A stretch of DNA of 64,000 nucleotides, from contig OY787448.1 in NCBI GenBank assembly GCA_963678855.1, forward strand, positions 806,001-870,000, in the 5' to 3' direction. Position 1 is the first letter of the stretch; each line of letters begins with the position of its first letter. The notes below the pieces were generated by a model, which did no database searches, was not told the origin of the DNA, and worked only from the letters and a program-made list of their open reading frames with translations. The position numbers and the translations under genes are program-made. This document shows positions 39,997 through 49,800 of the stretch, piece after piece. The DNA comes from F22 sp963678855 (GTDB lineage: Bacteria; Bacteroidota; Bacteroidia; Bacteroidales; Bacteroidaceae).

Positions 39997-42333
39997 TTAT
40001 GAGTTCATGCTCAACAAGAACTCATCATTGTCCAATGTATTGGTCAATCGGTCTTTAACAAACGTCATAGCCTCTACTGGGTTCATATCAGACAAGAACT
40101 TACGCAAGATCCAAGTACGGTCTTGAACAGTCTTCTCCAAAAGCAGGTCGTCACGACGCGTACTTGACGCAATCAAATTGACTGCAGGGAACACACGCTT
40201 GTTGGCCAATATACGGTCAAGTTGAAGTTCCATATTACCAGTACCCTTAAATTCTTCAAAGATAATATCATCCATCTTAGAGCCTGTTTCTGTAAGCGCC
40301 GTAGCAATGATAGTCAATGAACCACCACCTTCGATATTACGGGCTGCACCAAAGAAACGCTTAGGACGTTGCAATGCATTGGCATCCACACCACCAGAAA
40401 GGACTTTACCAGATGCAGGAGTCGCTGTATTGTATGCACGAGCTAGACGAGTAATCGAATCAAGGAAGATTACGACGTCATGGCCACATTCTACCATACG
40501 CTTAGCTTTTTCAAGCACAATATTGGCAACCTTTACGTGACGTTCAGCTGGCTCATCAAATGTAGATGCAATCACTTCGGCATTGACACTACGCGCCATG
40601 TCTGTTACTTCCTCAGGACGTTCGTCAATAAGAAGCATGATCATATGCACTTCTGGGTGATTAGTAGCTATCGCATTGGCCACCTCTTTCATCAAGATTG
40701 TTTTACCAGTCTTAGGTTGTGCTACGATTAGACCACGTTGACCTTTACCTATAGGTGCAAACAAGTCGATAACACGACATGATAAAGCATCACTTCGACT
40801 TCCTCTAGACAAACTAAACTTCTCGTCTGGGAACAACGGAGTCAAGTGCTCAAATGGCACACGGTCACGTACAAAGTTTGGTTCACGACCATTGATACGG
40901 TGAACCTTCACCAATGGAAAGTACTTCTCACCTTCTTTTGGTGGGCGAATCACACCTTCTACCAAATCACCAGTCTTCAAACCATACAACTTAACTTGAG
41001 ATTGAGATACATAAATATCATCTGGAGAACTCAAATAATTATAATCGGCAGAACGCAAGAAACCATAATTATCTGGCATAATTTCTAAAACACCAGCGCC
41101 ATCAAGGATATTACCAAAGTCGTAATTACGACGCGGGATACGCATCGGCTGTGGCATAGGTGCTTCTTCCATAGGAGGCATTTGACGGTAGTCGCGATCA
41201 TCATATCGTCCATCATACTCATAATCACCATGATGTGGTTCATGAGGATGCTGTTCAGCATATCTATTGTCTTGTAGACGTTGCTCTCTTTTATCTTCAC
41301 GATTAGCTCCGTGCTTTTCAGCATTTGCTAAACCTGGCGATTCAACTTTGATACGTTTACGCTTGCTTCCACCTTTCTCTACAGTTTGTTTTTGAGTAAC
41401 TGGAGGAACATCATCAGTTGGTTCAACCACAGGTGAATCTTCTAGTTTTGTTTGACTAAACTTATCAAACAATGCATCAGGCAATTCTATTTTCTCTGCT
41501 GCATCTTTTTCTATAAAACCTTCAGGAACATCAGCAGACTGGCCACGTTGCTCTTGAATAAATGGAGGGACATCGTCCTCTCCCATGACTTTAATTTCTT
41601 GTTCAGCTTGCTGCATCAATTCATCAAAACGACTTGGCGTCTCTTCTTGTGGAGTCGTATGTACTTCTTGACTTTCAGCCGAAGAATTAAGAACTGGTTG
41701 TTCTTCAATCTTTTGTTCTTCAGAAACCACTTTCTTAGCTGAAGTTCTACGAGTCGTTGGTTTGGCAGTTGACTTAGCACTTGTTGACTTTGTTGATCTG
41801 GCTGTTTTAGATTTAGCTGCAGTTTTTGGTTTTTCTTCTGCAGTTCCTTCTGAAACACTTTCTTTCTTAGGTCTACCGGGTCTACGTTTAGAAGCTTCCT
41901 TTTCAGGAGCAGCTTCTGCCTGTTCACCAGATTCAGTAACTTTCTTCTCTTCTGTAGCAGCAGCTTTCTTAGGGCGTCCTGGTTTACGTTTTGGAGTAGC
42001 TTCGGTACTTTCTGTAGATGTTGCAGGGGCTACATTATCAGCCGTCGTGCTCTTCTTTGTTGCTTTGGCGGTAGTTTTTTTAGCCGTTTCCGTTTTCTCT
42101 GCATCAGCGGCACTACGCTTAGTTGATGCAGCTCTAGGCTTACGAGTTTTTTTAGCCGTTTCTTTTTTTGCGGTCTTCATATTGGCCGACACAATAGCTT
42201 GTTGGTCTAAGATTTCATAAACCAGTTTTTCTTTTTCTGTCGATGCAATATCAGGCACATTTAGTTGTTCAGCGATCTTACGTAGATCTTCAACAGCCAT
42301 CTTTCGCAATTGAGTTATGTTATAATTGTCCAT
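39997..42333 (-). CDS. rho: Transcription termination factor Rho with long disordered insertion
   Basis: RNA-dependent hexameric helicase for factor-dependent termination. The 778-residue protein (E. coli: 419) starts with the Rho N-terminal helical domain (ITQLRKMAVEDLRKIAEQLNV). A low-complexity Lys/Ala/Thr/Glu-rich insertion spans about 50-395, and an RNA-binding cold-shock domain starts near 413 (GVLEIMPDNYGFLRS). The ATPase follows with QPKTGKT and LIDERPEEV. The insertion has two AT-hook-like motifs, RKPGRPKK (116-123) and RRPGRPKK (150-157). Large disordered insertions are typical of Bacteroidota Rho. Confidence 0.96.
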   Translation of the reverse strand: MDNYNITQLRKMAVEDLRKIAEQLNVPDIASTEKEKLVYEILDQQAIVSANMKTAKKETAKKTRKPRAASTKRSAADAEKTETAKKTTAKATKKSTTADNVAPATSTESTEATPKRKPGRPKKAAATEEKKVTESGEQAEAAPEKEASKRRPGRPKKESVSEGTAEEKPKTAAKSKTARSTKSTSAKSTAKPTTRRTSAKKVVSEEQKIEEQPVLNSSAESQEVHTTPQEETPSRFDELMQQAEQEIKVMGEDDVPPFIQEQRGQSADVPEGFIEKDAAEKIELPDALFDKFSQTKLEDSPVVEPTDDVPPVTQKQTVEKGGSKRKRIKVESPGLANAEKHGANREDKREQRLQDNRYAEQHPHEPHHGDYEYDGRYDDRDYRQMPPMEEAPMPQPMRIPRRNYDFGNILDGAGVLEIMPDNYGFLRSADYNYLSSPDDIYVSQSQVKLYGLKTGDLVEGVIRPPKEGEKYFPLVKVHRINGREPNFVRDRVPFEHLTPLFPDEKFSLSRGSRSDALSCRVIDLFAPIGKGQRGLIVAQPKTGKTILMKEVANAIATNHPEVHMIMLLIDERPEEVTDMARSVNAEVIASTFDEPAERHVKVANIVLEKAKRMVECGHDVVIFLDSITRLARAYNTATPASGKVLSGGVDANALQRPKRFFGAARNIEGGGSLTIIATALTETGSKMDDIIFEEFKGTGNMELQLDRILANKRVFPAVNLIASSTRRDDLLLEKTVQDRTWILRKFLSDMNPVEAMTFVKDRLTNTLDNDEFLLSMNS

Positions 42334-42484
42334 AGGTGGAAATAATGATTATTCAGAAGAATAATGCTTGATAAATATTATAAGTCTTTTTTAGGGGGAT
42401 ATTTGGAGGAGACAAGGACTGTACCCCCCACTAGTGCTCTCCATGCTTCACATGCATATACGCACCATAACGGGGACAAATATA
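42334..42484 (-). promoter_or_regulatory. Promoter and about 139-nt leader of rho
   Basis: TATATTTG on the minus strand (42484-42477) gives a start near 42472. The leader holds a candidate hairpin (GTGC...ATGC/GCAT...GCAC, about 42430-42470) and a C/T-rich stretch. Rho often autoregulates through its leader, so this region may be a rut-type target. Confidence 0.45.
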
Positions 42485-42513
42485 GCAAAATAATTTTCTC
42501 TGCCCAACAAAGG

Positions 42514-43878
42514 CTATAAATATTTGATGCCAAATTCCTCATTTTCAGGCATATTCGCACCCTTTGCTTTAGAAATTGGCACGTAGCGCATACATAACAC
42601 TGTTTTAGATTCCTTGCGCAAACGATAATTATGACTAATCTCTTGTCCAACCACCCATACAATTTCATCGGATGCATCACATAAAACCCACAAGTTTTCT
42701 CGTTCCAACATAGACACTTTTCTGTCTGTCAGAAAATCGCTAACCAACTTACGTCCTTTAGTCATACCAAAAGGTGAAAACTTATCTCCTTGACGCCACC
42801 TACGCAAATGCATAGGAAGACTTACAGTATCAGCATCAATCAAAGCCGTTTTCTTACCAAATGCTGGCAATTTATCTAACACACTAGACTGTGTAAATTC
42901 TATTCTAAAATTCGGATTATCTTCGTCCGTATCGGCAGGCGCACAAATAAGCAGTCCATCACGATCGCGAAGAATTCGCCATCCAGTTTTTGATTCAAAC
43001 TGACGACCACTTTGCCCTGAACGAGCACTTGCCAAGATACTAGCCTGTTGACTACTATTGAAACCAAGCGGAGCGATAAGTTCATGCAATACAAACTCTG
43101 GCGATGCTTGGGCAAGCAGCGCCTCAATAGGTATTACGCCTTGCTCTACCCAAATATGATAGTTGTGAGTTGAAGCTTCCAGCATAGTTTCCGCTTCCTG
43201 CATATACACACTGGTATTGGCAAGTGTTTCCACAATAGATGGATTCATTTCAGCCAATAAAGGGATTACTTCATGTCGAATGCGGTTACGTAAATACTCA
43301 TGGGACAAATTGGAGCTATCTTGAACACTATCTAAATCATTATCTTCAAGATAGTTCATCACATTTTCACGACTCACGCAAAGCAGCGGACGCACCACCA
43401 TCCCTTGCTTAGGCTGAATACCACTTAACCCCTTGATTCCTGTACCTCGTACAAGGTTCAAAAGTAGGGTTTCAGCACTATCATCTCGATGATGAGCCAC
43501 AGCAATACTATCTGCTTGGTATTGCACACGCAGTGTCTCAAACCAATCATATCGCAAACGACGAGCAGCCATTTCAATAGATTCGCTATGCTCTTGTGCT
43601 TCTTGACGTGTATCGAAATGCGTAACCTCTAAAGCCACTCCCCACTGTCGACACATCTCTCTTACAAATTGTTCATCGCGATCAGACTCTTCATCACGCA
43701 AATGAAAATTACAATGAGCGGCTATACATGTATAACCCTCTTGTTGCAACCAGTGCAACAAAACTACCGAGTCGGGACCGCCACTGACTCCAACGATGAT
43801 TTTATGTCCGAATCGAGCCAAGTCGTTCTTCTCGATAAACTGTCGGACAGATTGAGTAAAAGCAGCCGTTCTTTTCAT
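42514..43878 (-). CDS. tilS: tRNA(Ile)-lysidine synthetase
   Basis: Converts C34 of tRNA-Ile(CAU) to lysidine. The 454-residue protein has the PP-loop SGGPDSVVLL near residue 30, HHRDDSAETLLLNLVRGTG, and the C-terminal domain with MHLRRWRQGDKFSPFGM. Its ATG overlaps the stop codon of the upstream methyltransferase by 1 nt, implying translational coupling. Confidence 0.95.
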   Translation of the reverse strand: MKRTAAFTQSVRQFIEKNDLARFGHKIIVGVSGGPDSVVLLHWLQQEGYTCIAAHCNFHLRDEESDRDEQFVREMCRQWGVALEVTHFDTRQEAQEHSESIEMAARRLRYDWFETLRVQYQADSIAVAHHRDDSAETLLLNLVRGTGIKGLSGIQPKQGMVVRPLLCVSRENVMNYLEDNDLDSVQDSSNLSHEYLRNRIRHEVIPLLAEMNPSIVETLANTSVYMQEAETMLEASTHNYHIWVEQGVIPIEALLAQASPEFVLHELIAPLGFNSSQQASILASARSGQSGRQFESKTGWRILRDRDGLLICAPADTDEDNPNFRIEFTQSSVLDKLPAFGKKTALIDADTVSLPMHLRRWRQGDKFSPFGMTKGRKLVSDFLTDRKVSMLERENLWVLCDASDEIVWVVGQEISHNYRLRKESKTVLCMRYVPISKAKGANMPENEEFGIKYL

Positions 43879-44627
43879 TATTTCTCTTCTTGATAGGTAA
43901 TTGAAGCTAGATAACCAAAATGATTATCTTCAGCCACAAGCTTAGCTTTGAAGCCATGCTGTGCACAATAATATTGCAATGTTTCAAAATCAAGATATAA
44001 CCAATCGAAGCGTTCTCCTTCAATGTCTTTATAGACCATCTGAAAATCTACTTCGCCATAGTATGCACCAGCTATATCAATAAGAAAACTGCCATCCTCT
44101 TCCTCAAACAGATATTTTAAATCAGATGAGTCAAGATACAATGTACCATCTGGAGCCAACAATTGCTTCACTCTTTCAAAAAACAATGGAAGACGATCCA
44201 CAGTTCCAACTATACCAATACCATTCATCAACATCAAAACAGTATCGTAAGTCCCAGTAAATGTAGGCTCAAAGAAGTTGATTTGCTTAGCATCTTTCAC
44301 CCCTCTATCCTGCATCACTTCTACGGAAAGTGGCGACACATCAATAGCCGTCACATCATATCCTTTCTCTTGCAGACACAATGCATGACACCCACTACCA
44401 GCTCCAATGTCCAACACACGTCCTTTGGATTTGTCCAATGCCAATCGTTCTAGTCTAGGCATTTGTTTATAAGTACGAAATAAATGCTTGACTGGGATTT
44501 CATCATCATCGAATGATTCTGAACGTACAATTAGGCGGTCTGCATCACCTGTGCTATGATAATCGGCGATTGCGGCTCCCATAGGATCATTCTTAGGATC
44601 CAATACTGACATGATTAATGAGGACAT
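43878..44627 (-). CDS. Class I SAM-dependent methyltransferase
   Basis: A 249-residue protein with the SAM motif VLDIGAGSGCHALCL, an acidic strand end in VTAIDVSPLS and motif IV in YDTVLMLMNG. The substrate is not apparent; small-molecule or modified-nucleoside methylation is possible. It is translationally coupled to tilS and is preceded by a -7 box TATCTTTG (44665-44658) about 30 nt upstream. Confidence 0.85.
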   Translation of the reverse strand: MSSLIMSVLDPKNDPMGAAIADYHSTGDADRLIVRSESFDDDEIPVKHLFRTYKQMPRLERLALDKSKGRVLDIGAGSGCHALCLQEKGYDVTAIDVSPLSVEVMQDRGVKDAKQINFFEPTFTGTYDTVLMLMNGIGIVGTVDRLPLFFERVKQLLAPDGTLYLDSSDLKYLFEEEDGSFLIDIAGAYYGEVDFQMVYKDIEGERFDWLYLDFETLQYYCAQHGFKAKLVAEDNHFGYLASITYQEEK

Positions 44628-44657
44628 ATTCGAGCTTTTTTAATTCTTTACAATATA

Positions 44658-44694
44658 CAAAGATACGATTTCTCAATAGAATCCACTATCTTTG
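44658..44694. promoter_or_regulatory. Divergent promoters of the methyltransferase-tilS operon and the 63-aa gene
   Basis: TATCTTTG on the minus strand (44665-44658) and TATCTTTG on the plus strand (44687-44694). Confidence 0.6.
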
Positions 44695-44735
44695 TCCCAA
44701 AATAGTAAAGAACGAACTTAATAGATTAGTTTTAT

Positions 44736-44927
44736 ATGAGTGATATTCATAACGCCATTCTAAATGGCATCACCTTTAAAGGTGGCAAAGCCAAGAAAGA
44801 AGGCGAAGAAAATAAAGTAAAAACAAAAGCCAAGAAGGCCACTTATATCAAGGGGCTTCATGGCTCTGGTGCTGCAAAGAAAAAGGCAGAGATTAGAAAA
44901 AAGCGCGCTATGCGCCATAAGAAATAA
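44736..44927 (+). CDS. Small, very basic hypothetical protein
   Basis: A 63-residue protein with a Lys/Arg-rich second half (KKATYIKGLHGSGAAKKKAE, then RKKRAMRHKK) and a less charged start (MSDIHNAILNGITFKGGKAK). The composition suits RNA or ribosome binding. It has its own promoter and ends 2 nt before the convergent DUF4834 stop. I recognise no family. A ribosomal protein or ribosome-associated factor is possible, but nothing proves it. Confidence 0.7.
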   Translation: MSDIHNAILNGITFKGGKAKKEGEENKVKTKAKKATYIKGLHGSGAAKKKAEIRKKRAMRHKK

Positions 44928-44929
44928 TC

Positions 44930-45256
44930 TTATTCCTCGACTTCTTCAAAATCCACGTATTCTCCCTCTCCTTGGGAGAATACTTTTTTATGTGGACTAT
45001 TAGGTTGACGGTTGTCTCCCTGATTAGACTGTTGACGTTGCTGTCGGTCTCTACTTTGATGATCACGCTGACCACCTTGCGAGGCACCTTCTTGAGAGCC
45101 AAATGGATTGCGCCCTCCTGTTTGTTGATACTGATTACGTGGATTCTTTCCACCCAACATAGCTCTCATTCTAGAGAAGCCAATCAAGACCAAAGCCACA
45201 ATCAATACGACAAACGTAAGGAATAAACTAAATAAAAAGGATAATATGGACATCAT
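44930..45256 (-). CDS. DUF4834 family protein
   Basis: A 108-residue protein with one N-terminal membrane helix (ILSFLFSLFLTFVVLIVALVLI), a low-complexity Gln/Gly/Asn/Arg-rich middle and an acidic end (GEYVDFEEVEE). This matches the Bacteroidota DUF4834 family found beside psd and pssA. Function unknown. It is 55 nt after pssA in the same operon. Confidence 0.87.
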   Translation of the reverse strand: MMSILSFLFSLFLTFVVLIVALVLIGFSRMRAMLGGKNPRNQYQQTGGRNPFGSQEGASQGGQRDHQSRDRQQRQQSNQGDNRQPNSPHKKVFSQGEGEYVDFEEVEE

Positions 45257-45311
45257 AAACTCTTTCTTTTTTTATGTATAAGATTAAATTATGAAACCCT
45301 CTATGCAAGTC

Positions 45312-46028
45312 CTATGCCAAAGCATTACGAACTATAGAAATAAGCACATACAGTACTATTGTATAAGAGATACCTGGTAAGTGGAATACAGCGATAAGTC
45401 CGATTGCTGCCATCAAAAACAGAAAACGCAGACTATTATCTTTCCAACTAAGGTTGTGAAACTTCAGAGAAAACATAGGAATCTCTGCATTTAGCACCCA
45501 ACAAGCTAAGAATGCTCCCACTAAAAGGACTTGCTGTGCATACGTCCATTGCAATAATGCATCAGGCGCTGAGATCAACAAAGCCCCCCAAAACAAAGCA
45601 TTGGCCGGCGTAGGCAAACCTATAAATTCTGTTGTTTGCCGAGTATCGACATTAAACTTCGCCAGACGTAATGCAGATGCAGCAACCATCAGAAAAGCTA
45701 GATATGGACGCACCCCTTGCATAATGCACGCACATTGTAGACCTGGCAAATGACTCATGACATAGTATAACATTGCAGAAGGAGCAAAGCCAAACGTAAT
45801 CAAGTCGGCCAATGAATCAAGTTCTTTTCCAACTGGACCACTCACTTTCAGCAAGCGAGCTACCATTCCGTCAAAGAAATCAAAACAAGCACCAATGATA
45901 ATCAATACGAAACTCCACATGAGTTCGCCACGCAGTGCCAACAATACGGCTCCAACTCCAGCCAATAGATTACACAATGTAATCATATTAGGTACACCTT
46001 GATACCAAGGCGAACTAGATTCTTTCAT
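45312..46028 (-). CDS. pssA: CDP-diacylglycerol-serine O-phosphatidyltransferase
   Basis: Makes phosphatidylserine in the inner membrane. The 238-residue protein has several membrane helices and the CDP-alcohol phosphotransferase signature DGMVARLLKVSGPVGKELD, continuing SLAD with the last Asp. It follows psd by 10 nt, so the two consecutive steps to phosphatidylethanolamine are encoded together. Confidence 0.95.
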   Translation of the reverse strand: MKESSSPWYQGVPNMITLCNLLAGVGAVLLALRGELMWSFVLIIIGACFDFFDGMVARLLKVSGPVGKELDSLADLITFGFAPSAMLYYVMSHLPGLQCACIMQGVRPYLAFLMVAASALRLAKFNVDTRQTTEFIGLPTPANALFWGALLISAPDALLQWTYAQQVLLVGAFLACWVLNAEIPMFSLKFHNLSWKDNSLRFLFLMAAIGLIAVFHLPGISYTIVLYVLISIVRNALA

Positions 46029-46038
46029 AACGTCTGTT

Positions 46039-46719
46039 CTATTCAGGCAATTTCGCGACTACAGTCTTACAACCAACTGTTTTCTGTCCAATCTCTACCA
46101 TCGGCTCGGTACCAAGAGGAAGATACAAGTCGACACGAGATCCGAACTTGATAAAACCAAATTGTTCATCAATATCGGCTTGGTCACCTGGTTTGCAATA
46201 AGTCACAATACGACGTGCCACTGCTCCCGCAATTTGTCGAGCCATTACATCAAAACCACTCTCTGTACGGATAACCACCATAGAGCGCTCGTTATCAGTA
46301 CTTGCTTTCGGAAGATATGCTTTATAGAACAATCCTTTAGTATGACTTGAATGGGTTACAGTACCATCACATGGGAACCATTGCGCATGGACATTTGTAA
46401 CGTTCATAAAGATAGAGATCATCAAACGTCTATCATGAAAGTATTCTTGTTCATCTACTTCTTCAATGACAACCACCTTTCCATCAACAGGAGATACAAT
46501 CGTCCCTTCACGATCCTCTTTGAAATGACGGATTGGACAACGAAAGAAGTTGATAATTAATCCAGTAAGAACTACAGCCCCAATATAATATACAGTTTGA
46601 ACTGTAACAGGAGCTGCAAAGCGATATAACAAAGCTCCAATTAAAGCAAGGGTTAAAACGACTGCGATAATTGTGTGATGTCCTTCACAGTGAAGGCGCA
46701 TATTCTTTAGGTCTTTCAT
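46039..46719 (-). CDS. psd: Phosphatidylserine decarboxylase
   Basis: Decarboxylates phosphatidylserine to phosphatidylethanolamine. The 226-residue short-type proenzyme has two N-terminal membrane helices and is expected to self-cleave at G193-S194 (FIKFGSRVDLYLP) to form the pyruvoyl group. Other signatures are VSPVDGKVVVIEE and MNVTNVHAQWFPCDG. An alternative start is MRLHCEGHH, 18 nt downstream. First gene of psd-pssA-DUF4834, with a -7 box at 46760-46753. Confidence 0.95.
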   Translation of the reverse strand: MKDLKNMRLHCEGHHTIIAVVLTLALIGALLYRFAAPVTVQTVYYIGAVVLTGLIINFFRCPIRHFKEDREGTIVSPVDGKVVVIEEVDEQEYFHDRRLMISIFMNVTNVHAQWFPCDGTVTHSSHTKGLFYKAYLPKASTDNERSMVVIRTESGFDVMARQIAGAVARRIVTYCKPGDQADIDEQFGFIKFGSRVDLYLPLGTEPMVEIGQKTVGCKTVVAKLPE

Positions 46720-46752
46720 ATGTTAATAAACGTAATATATATACTTCGTCCA

Positions 46753-46760
46753 CAAAGATA
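46753..46760 (-). promoter_or_regulatory. -7 box of psd-pssA-DUF4834
   Basis: TATCTTTG on the minus strand, about 34 nt before the ATG. Confidence 0.6.
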
Positions 46761-46819
46761 TAGCTTATTTCTGTGAGTAACAACCTTCAAACGATTTTTT
46801 ATTTTTCTCACGCCTTACA

Positions 46820-46851
46820 TTTGGGCATAAGATAGATAATCCGTACCTTTG
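46820..46851 (+). promoter_or_regulatory. Promoter of dnaE
   Basis: TTTG (46820-46823), 20 nt, TACCTTTG (46844-46851): a consensus Bacteroidota promoter with a leader of about 33 nt. Confidence 0.8.
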
Positions 46852-46888
46852 AAATCCAAATTTAAAAATCTTCTTTTTAAAATATACA

Positions 46889-49800
46889 ATGACAAATTTT
46901 GCCCACTTACATGTCCATTCTCAATTTTCCTTACTAGACGGTCAAGCGAGCGTTGAAGGCCTTGTTGACAAGGCTGTAGCCTGCGGTATGCCAGGCATCG
47001 CTTTAACTGACCACGGTGTCATGTTTGGTATAAAGAAATTCACAGACTACGTAGCTAAAATCAATAAGGGTCGAGAAACTCCTTTCGTGCCTATTATTGG
47101 TTGCGAGATGTATGTTGCTAGACGCAGCATGACAGAAAAAAGTGAAGTTCAAGATAGAAGTGGGTGGCACTTGGTGGTACTTGCTAAGAATAAAACAGGC
47201 TATCAAAACCTCATCAAGCTCGTATCCAACGCCTATTCAAATGGTTTCTACTTTAAACCTCGCACAGACAAAGCAGAACTAGAAAAATATAAGGAAGGTC
47301 TTATCATCTGTTCTGCATGTCTTGCAGGAGAGGTGCCTAAGAAAATCAATAGTGGCGATATCGAAGGTGCAGAAGAAGCAGCACTATGGTTTAAGGAACG
47401 TTGGGGAGAAGACTATTACTTAGAGATTCAACGCCACAAGACCAACGATCCAAACGCCAATATGGAAGCCTATCCGTTGGAGAAAGTGGCCAATAAAGAA
47501 ATTCTTCGTATTGCAGAAAAGCATGACATCAAAGTCGTGTGTACAAATGATGTGCACTTTGTCAACCAAGAAGATGCCGAAGCACACGAGCGCCTCATTT
47601 GTCTAAGTACAGGCAAAAAGATGAGCGACACCAATCGTATGCTTTACACCAAGCAGGAATGGTTGAAAAGCCAAGAAGAAATGGCACAAATCTTCAGCGA
47701 CGTTCCTGAAACTCTAGATAACACACTGGAGATTGTCAATAAAGTAGAGACTTACAGTATCGAACATGGCCCTATTATGCCTACTTTTGAGATTCCAGAA
47801 GACTTTGGCACTGAAGAAGGATATCGTGAAAAGTACACTCCAGAAGATTTGATTAAGGAGTTTACCAGCGATGAACATGGCGAGAATCAACTCGAGCACG
47901 AAGCGGCGATGGCTAAAGTCAATGCCATTGGTGGTGTCGACAAACTATACCGACTCAAGCTAGAGGCAGATTATCTAGCCAAGCTTGCTTTTATAGGAGC
48001 CAAGAAGTATTATCCAGATATGGATGAAGAGACTAAAGAACGTCTTGTTTTCGAGCTCCATATCATGAAAACCATGGGTTTCCCTGGATACTTCTTGATT
48101 GTACAAGACTTTATCGCAGCAGGTAGACAAATGGGGGTCTCTGTAGGACCTGGTCGTGGTAGTGCCGCTGGTAGTGCCGTGGCATATTGTCTAGAAATCA
48201 CAAAGATCGACCCGATTAAATATGACTTGCTGTTTGAGCGTTTCCTTAACCCAGACCGTATCTCCCTACCCGATATTGATATCGACTTTGATGATGATGG
48301 TCGTGGCAAAGTCTTGAAATGGGTGACAGAAAAATATGGCGCAGAGAAAGTAGCACATATCATTACTTATGGTACAATGGCTACAAAAAGTGCCCTAAAG
48401 GACGTGGCTCGTGTAGAAGACGTACCACTTCCTGTTACTAACAGCTTGGTAAAAATGATTCCTGATAGCATTCCTGATGTCAAAAAAGTAAACATCAGCA
48501 AGGCTATTGATTATGTTCCTGAACTAAGACAAGCTGCTGAAAGTAATGACTTGAAGCTGCGTCACACCATGAAATTTGCAGCTCAACTTGAAGGCACGGT
48601 GCGAAATACTGGAGTTCACGCTTGTGGTGTCATCATCTGTCGCGACCCTATTACTGATTGGGTACCCGTATCAGTAACATACGATAAGAAGACCGAAGAA
48701 ACTATCACCGTTACTCAATACGAAGGTAAAGTTATTGAGGACACTGGTTTGATTAAGATGGACTTCTTAGGACTAAAAACCCTGTCTATCATCATGGAAA
48801 CGCAGAAGAATATTAAGCGTTCTCATGGTATTGACATTGATATGGATTCGATTCCTATTGATGACGAGTTAACATATCAGCTTTTCTCCGAAGGGCGTAC
48901 TGTGGGTGTATTCCAGTTTGAATCTGGTGGTATGCAAAACTACTTGAGTCAGCTGAAACCGACACAGTTTGAAGACTTGATCGCAATGAATGCCTTGTAT
49001 CGTCCAGGGCCTATGGAGAATATCCCTAGCTTTATTCGTCGTAAGCATGGTACTGAACCTGTAGAGTATGACCTTCCTATCATGGAACGTTATCTTAAGG
49101 ACACCTATGGGATTACAGTCTATCAGGAGCAAGTTATGCTCTTGGCACGTTTGCTAGCCAACTTTACCCGAGGCGAGAGTGATGGCTTACGTAAGGCTAT
49201 GGGTAAAAAGCTTAGAGATAAGCTAGACCAAATGAAACCGAAGTTTATTGAAGGCGGTGCGAAAAACGGACACCCTAAAGATAAGCTAGAAAAAATTTGG
49301 ACCGACTGGGAAGCCTTTGCATCTTACGCCTTCAATAAGAGTCACTCGACATGCTATAGTTGGGTAGCCTACCAAACAGCATACCTTAAAGCGCACTATC
49401 CTGCCGAATTTATGGCGGGTAATATGAGCCGTTCTGTAGATAACATCGCCGAAATCACAAAGTTGATGACGGAGTGTCAAAATATGGGTATTAACCTACT
49501 GAGTCCTGATGTCAATGAATCGGAGGCACTGTTCGCTGTAAATAAAGATGGGCACATTCGTTTTGGCATGTCTGCGGTGAAGAATGTCGGCTCAAGCGCT
49601 GTGACAAACATCATTGAAGAAAGAGAAAAGAATGGTCCCTACAAGGACTTCAATGACTTCATTGAACGTATCGACATGAGAGCCTGCAACACTCGCTCTA
49701 TTGAACACTTAGTTATGGCGGGGGCTTTTGATAGCTTTGGACTTGATCGCGAACAACTTTTGTTTGAAGATCCTGAAACTAACGAGAACTATGTGAAAAC

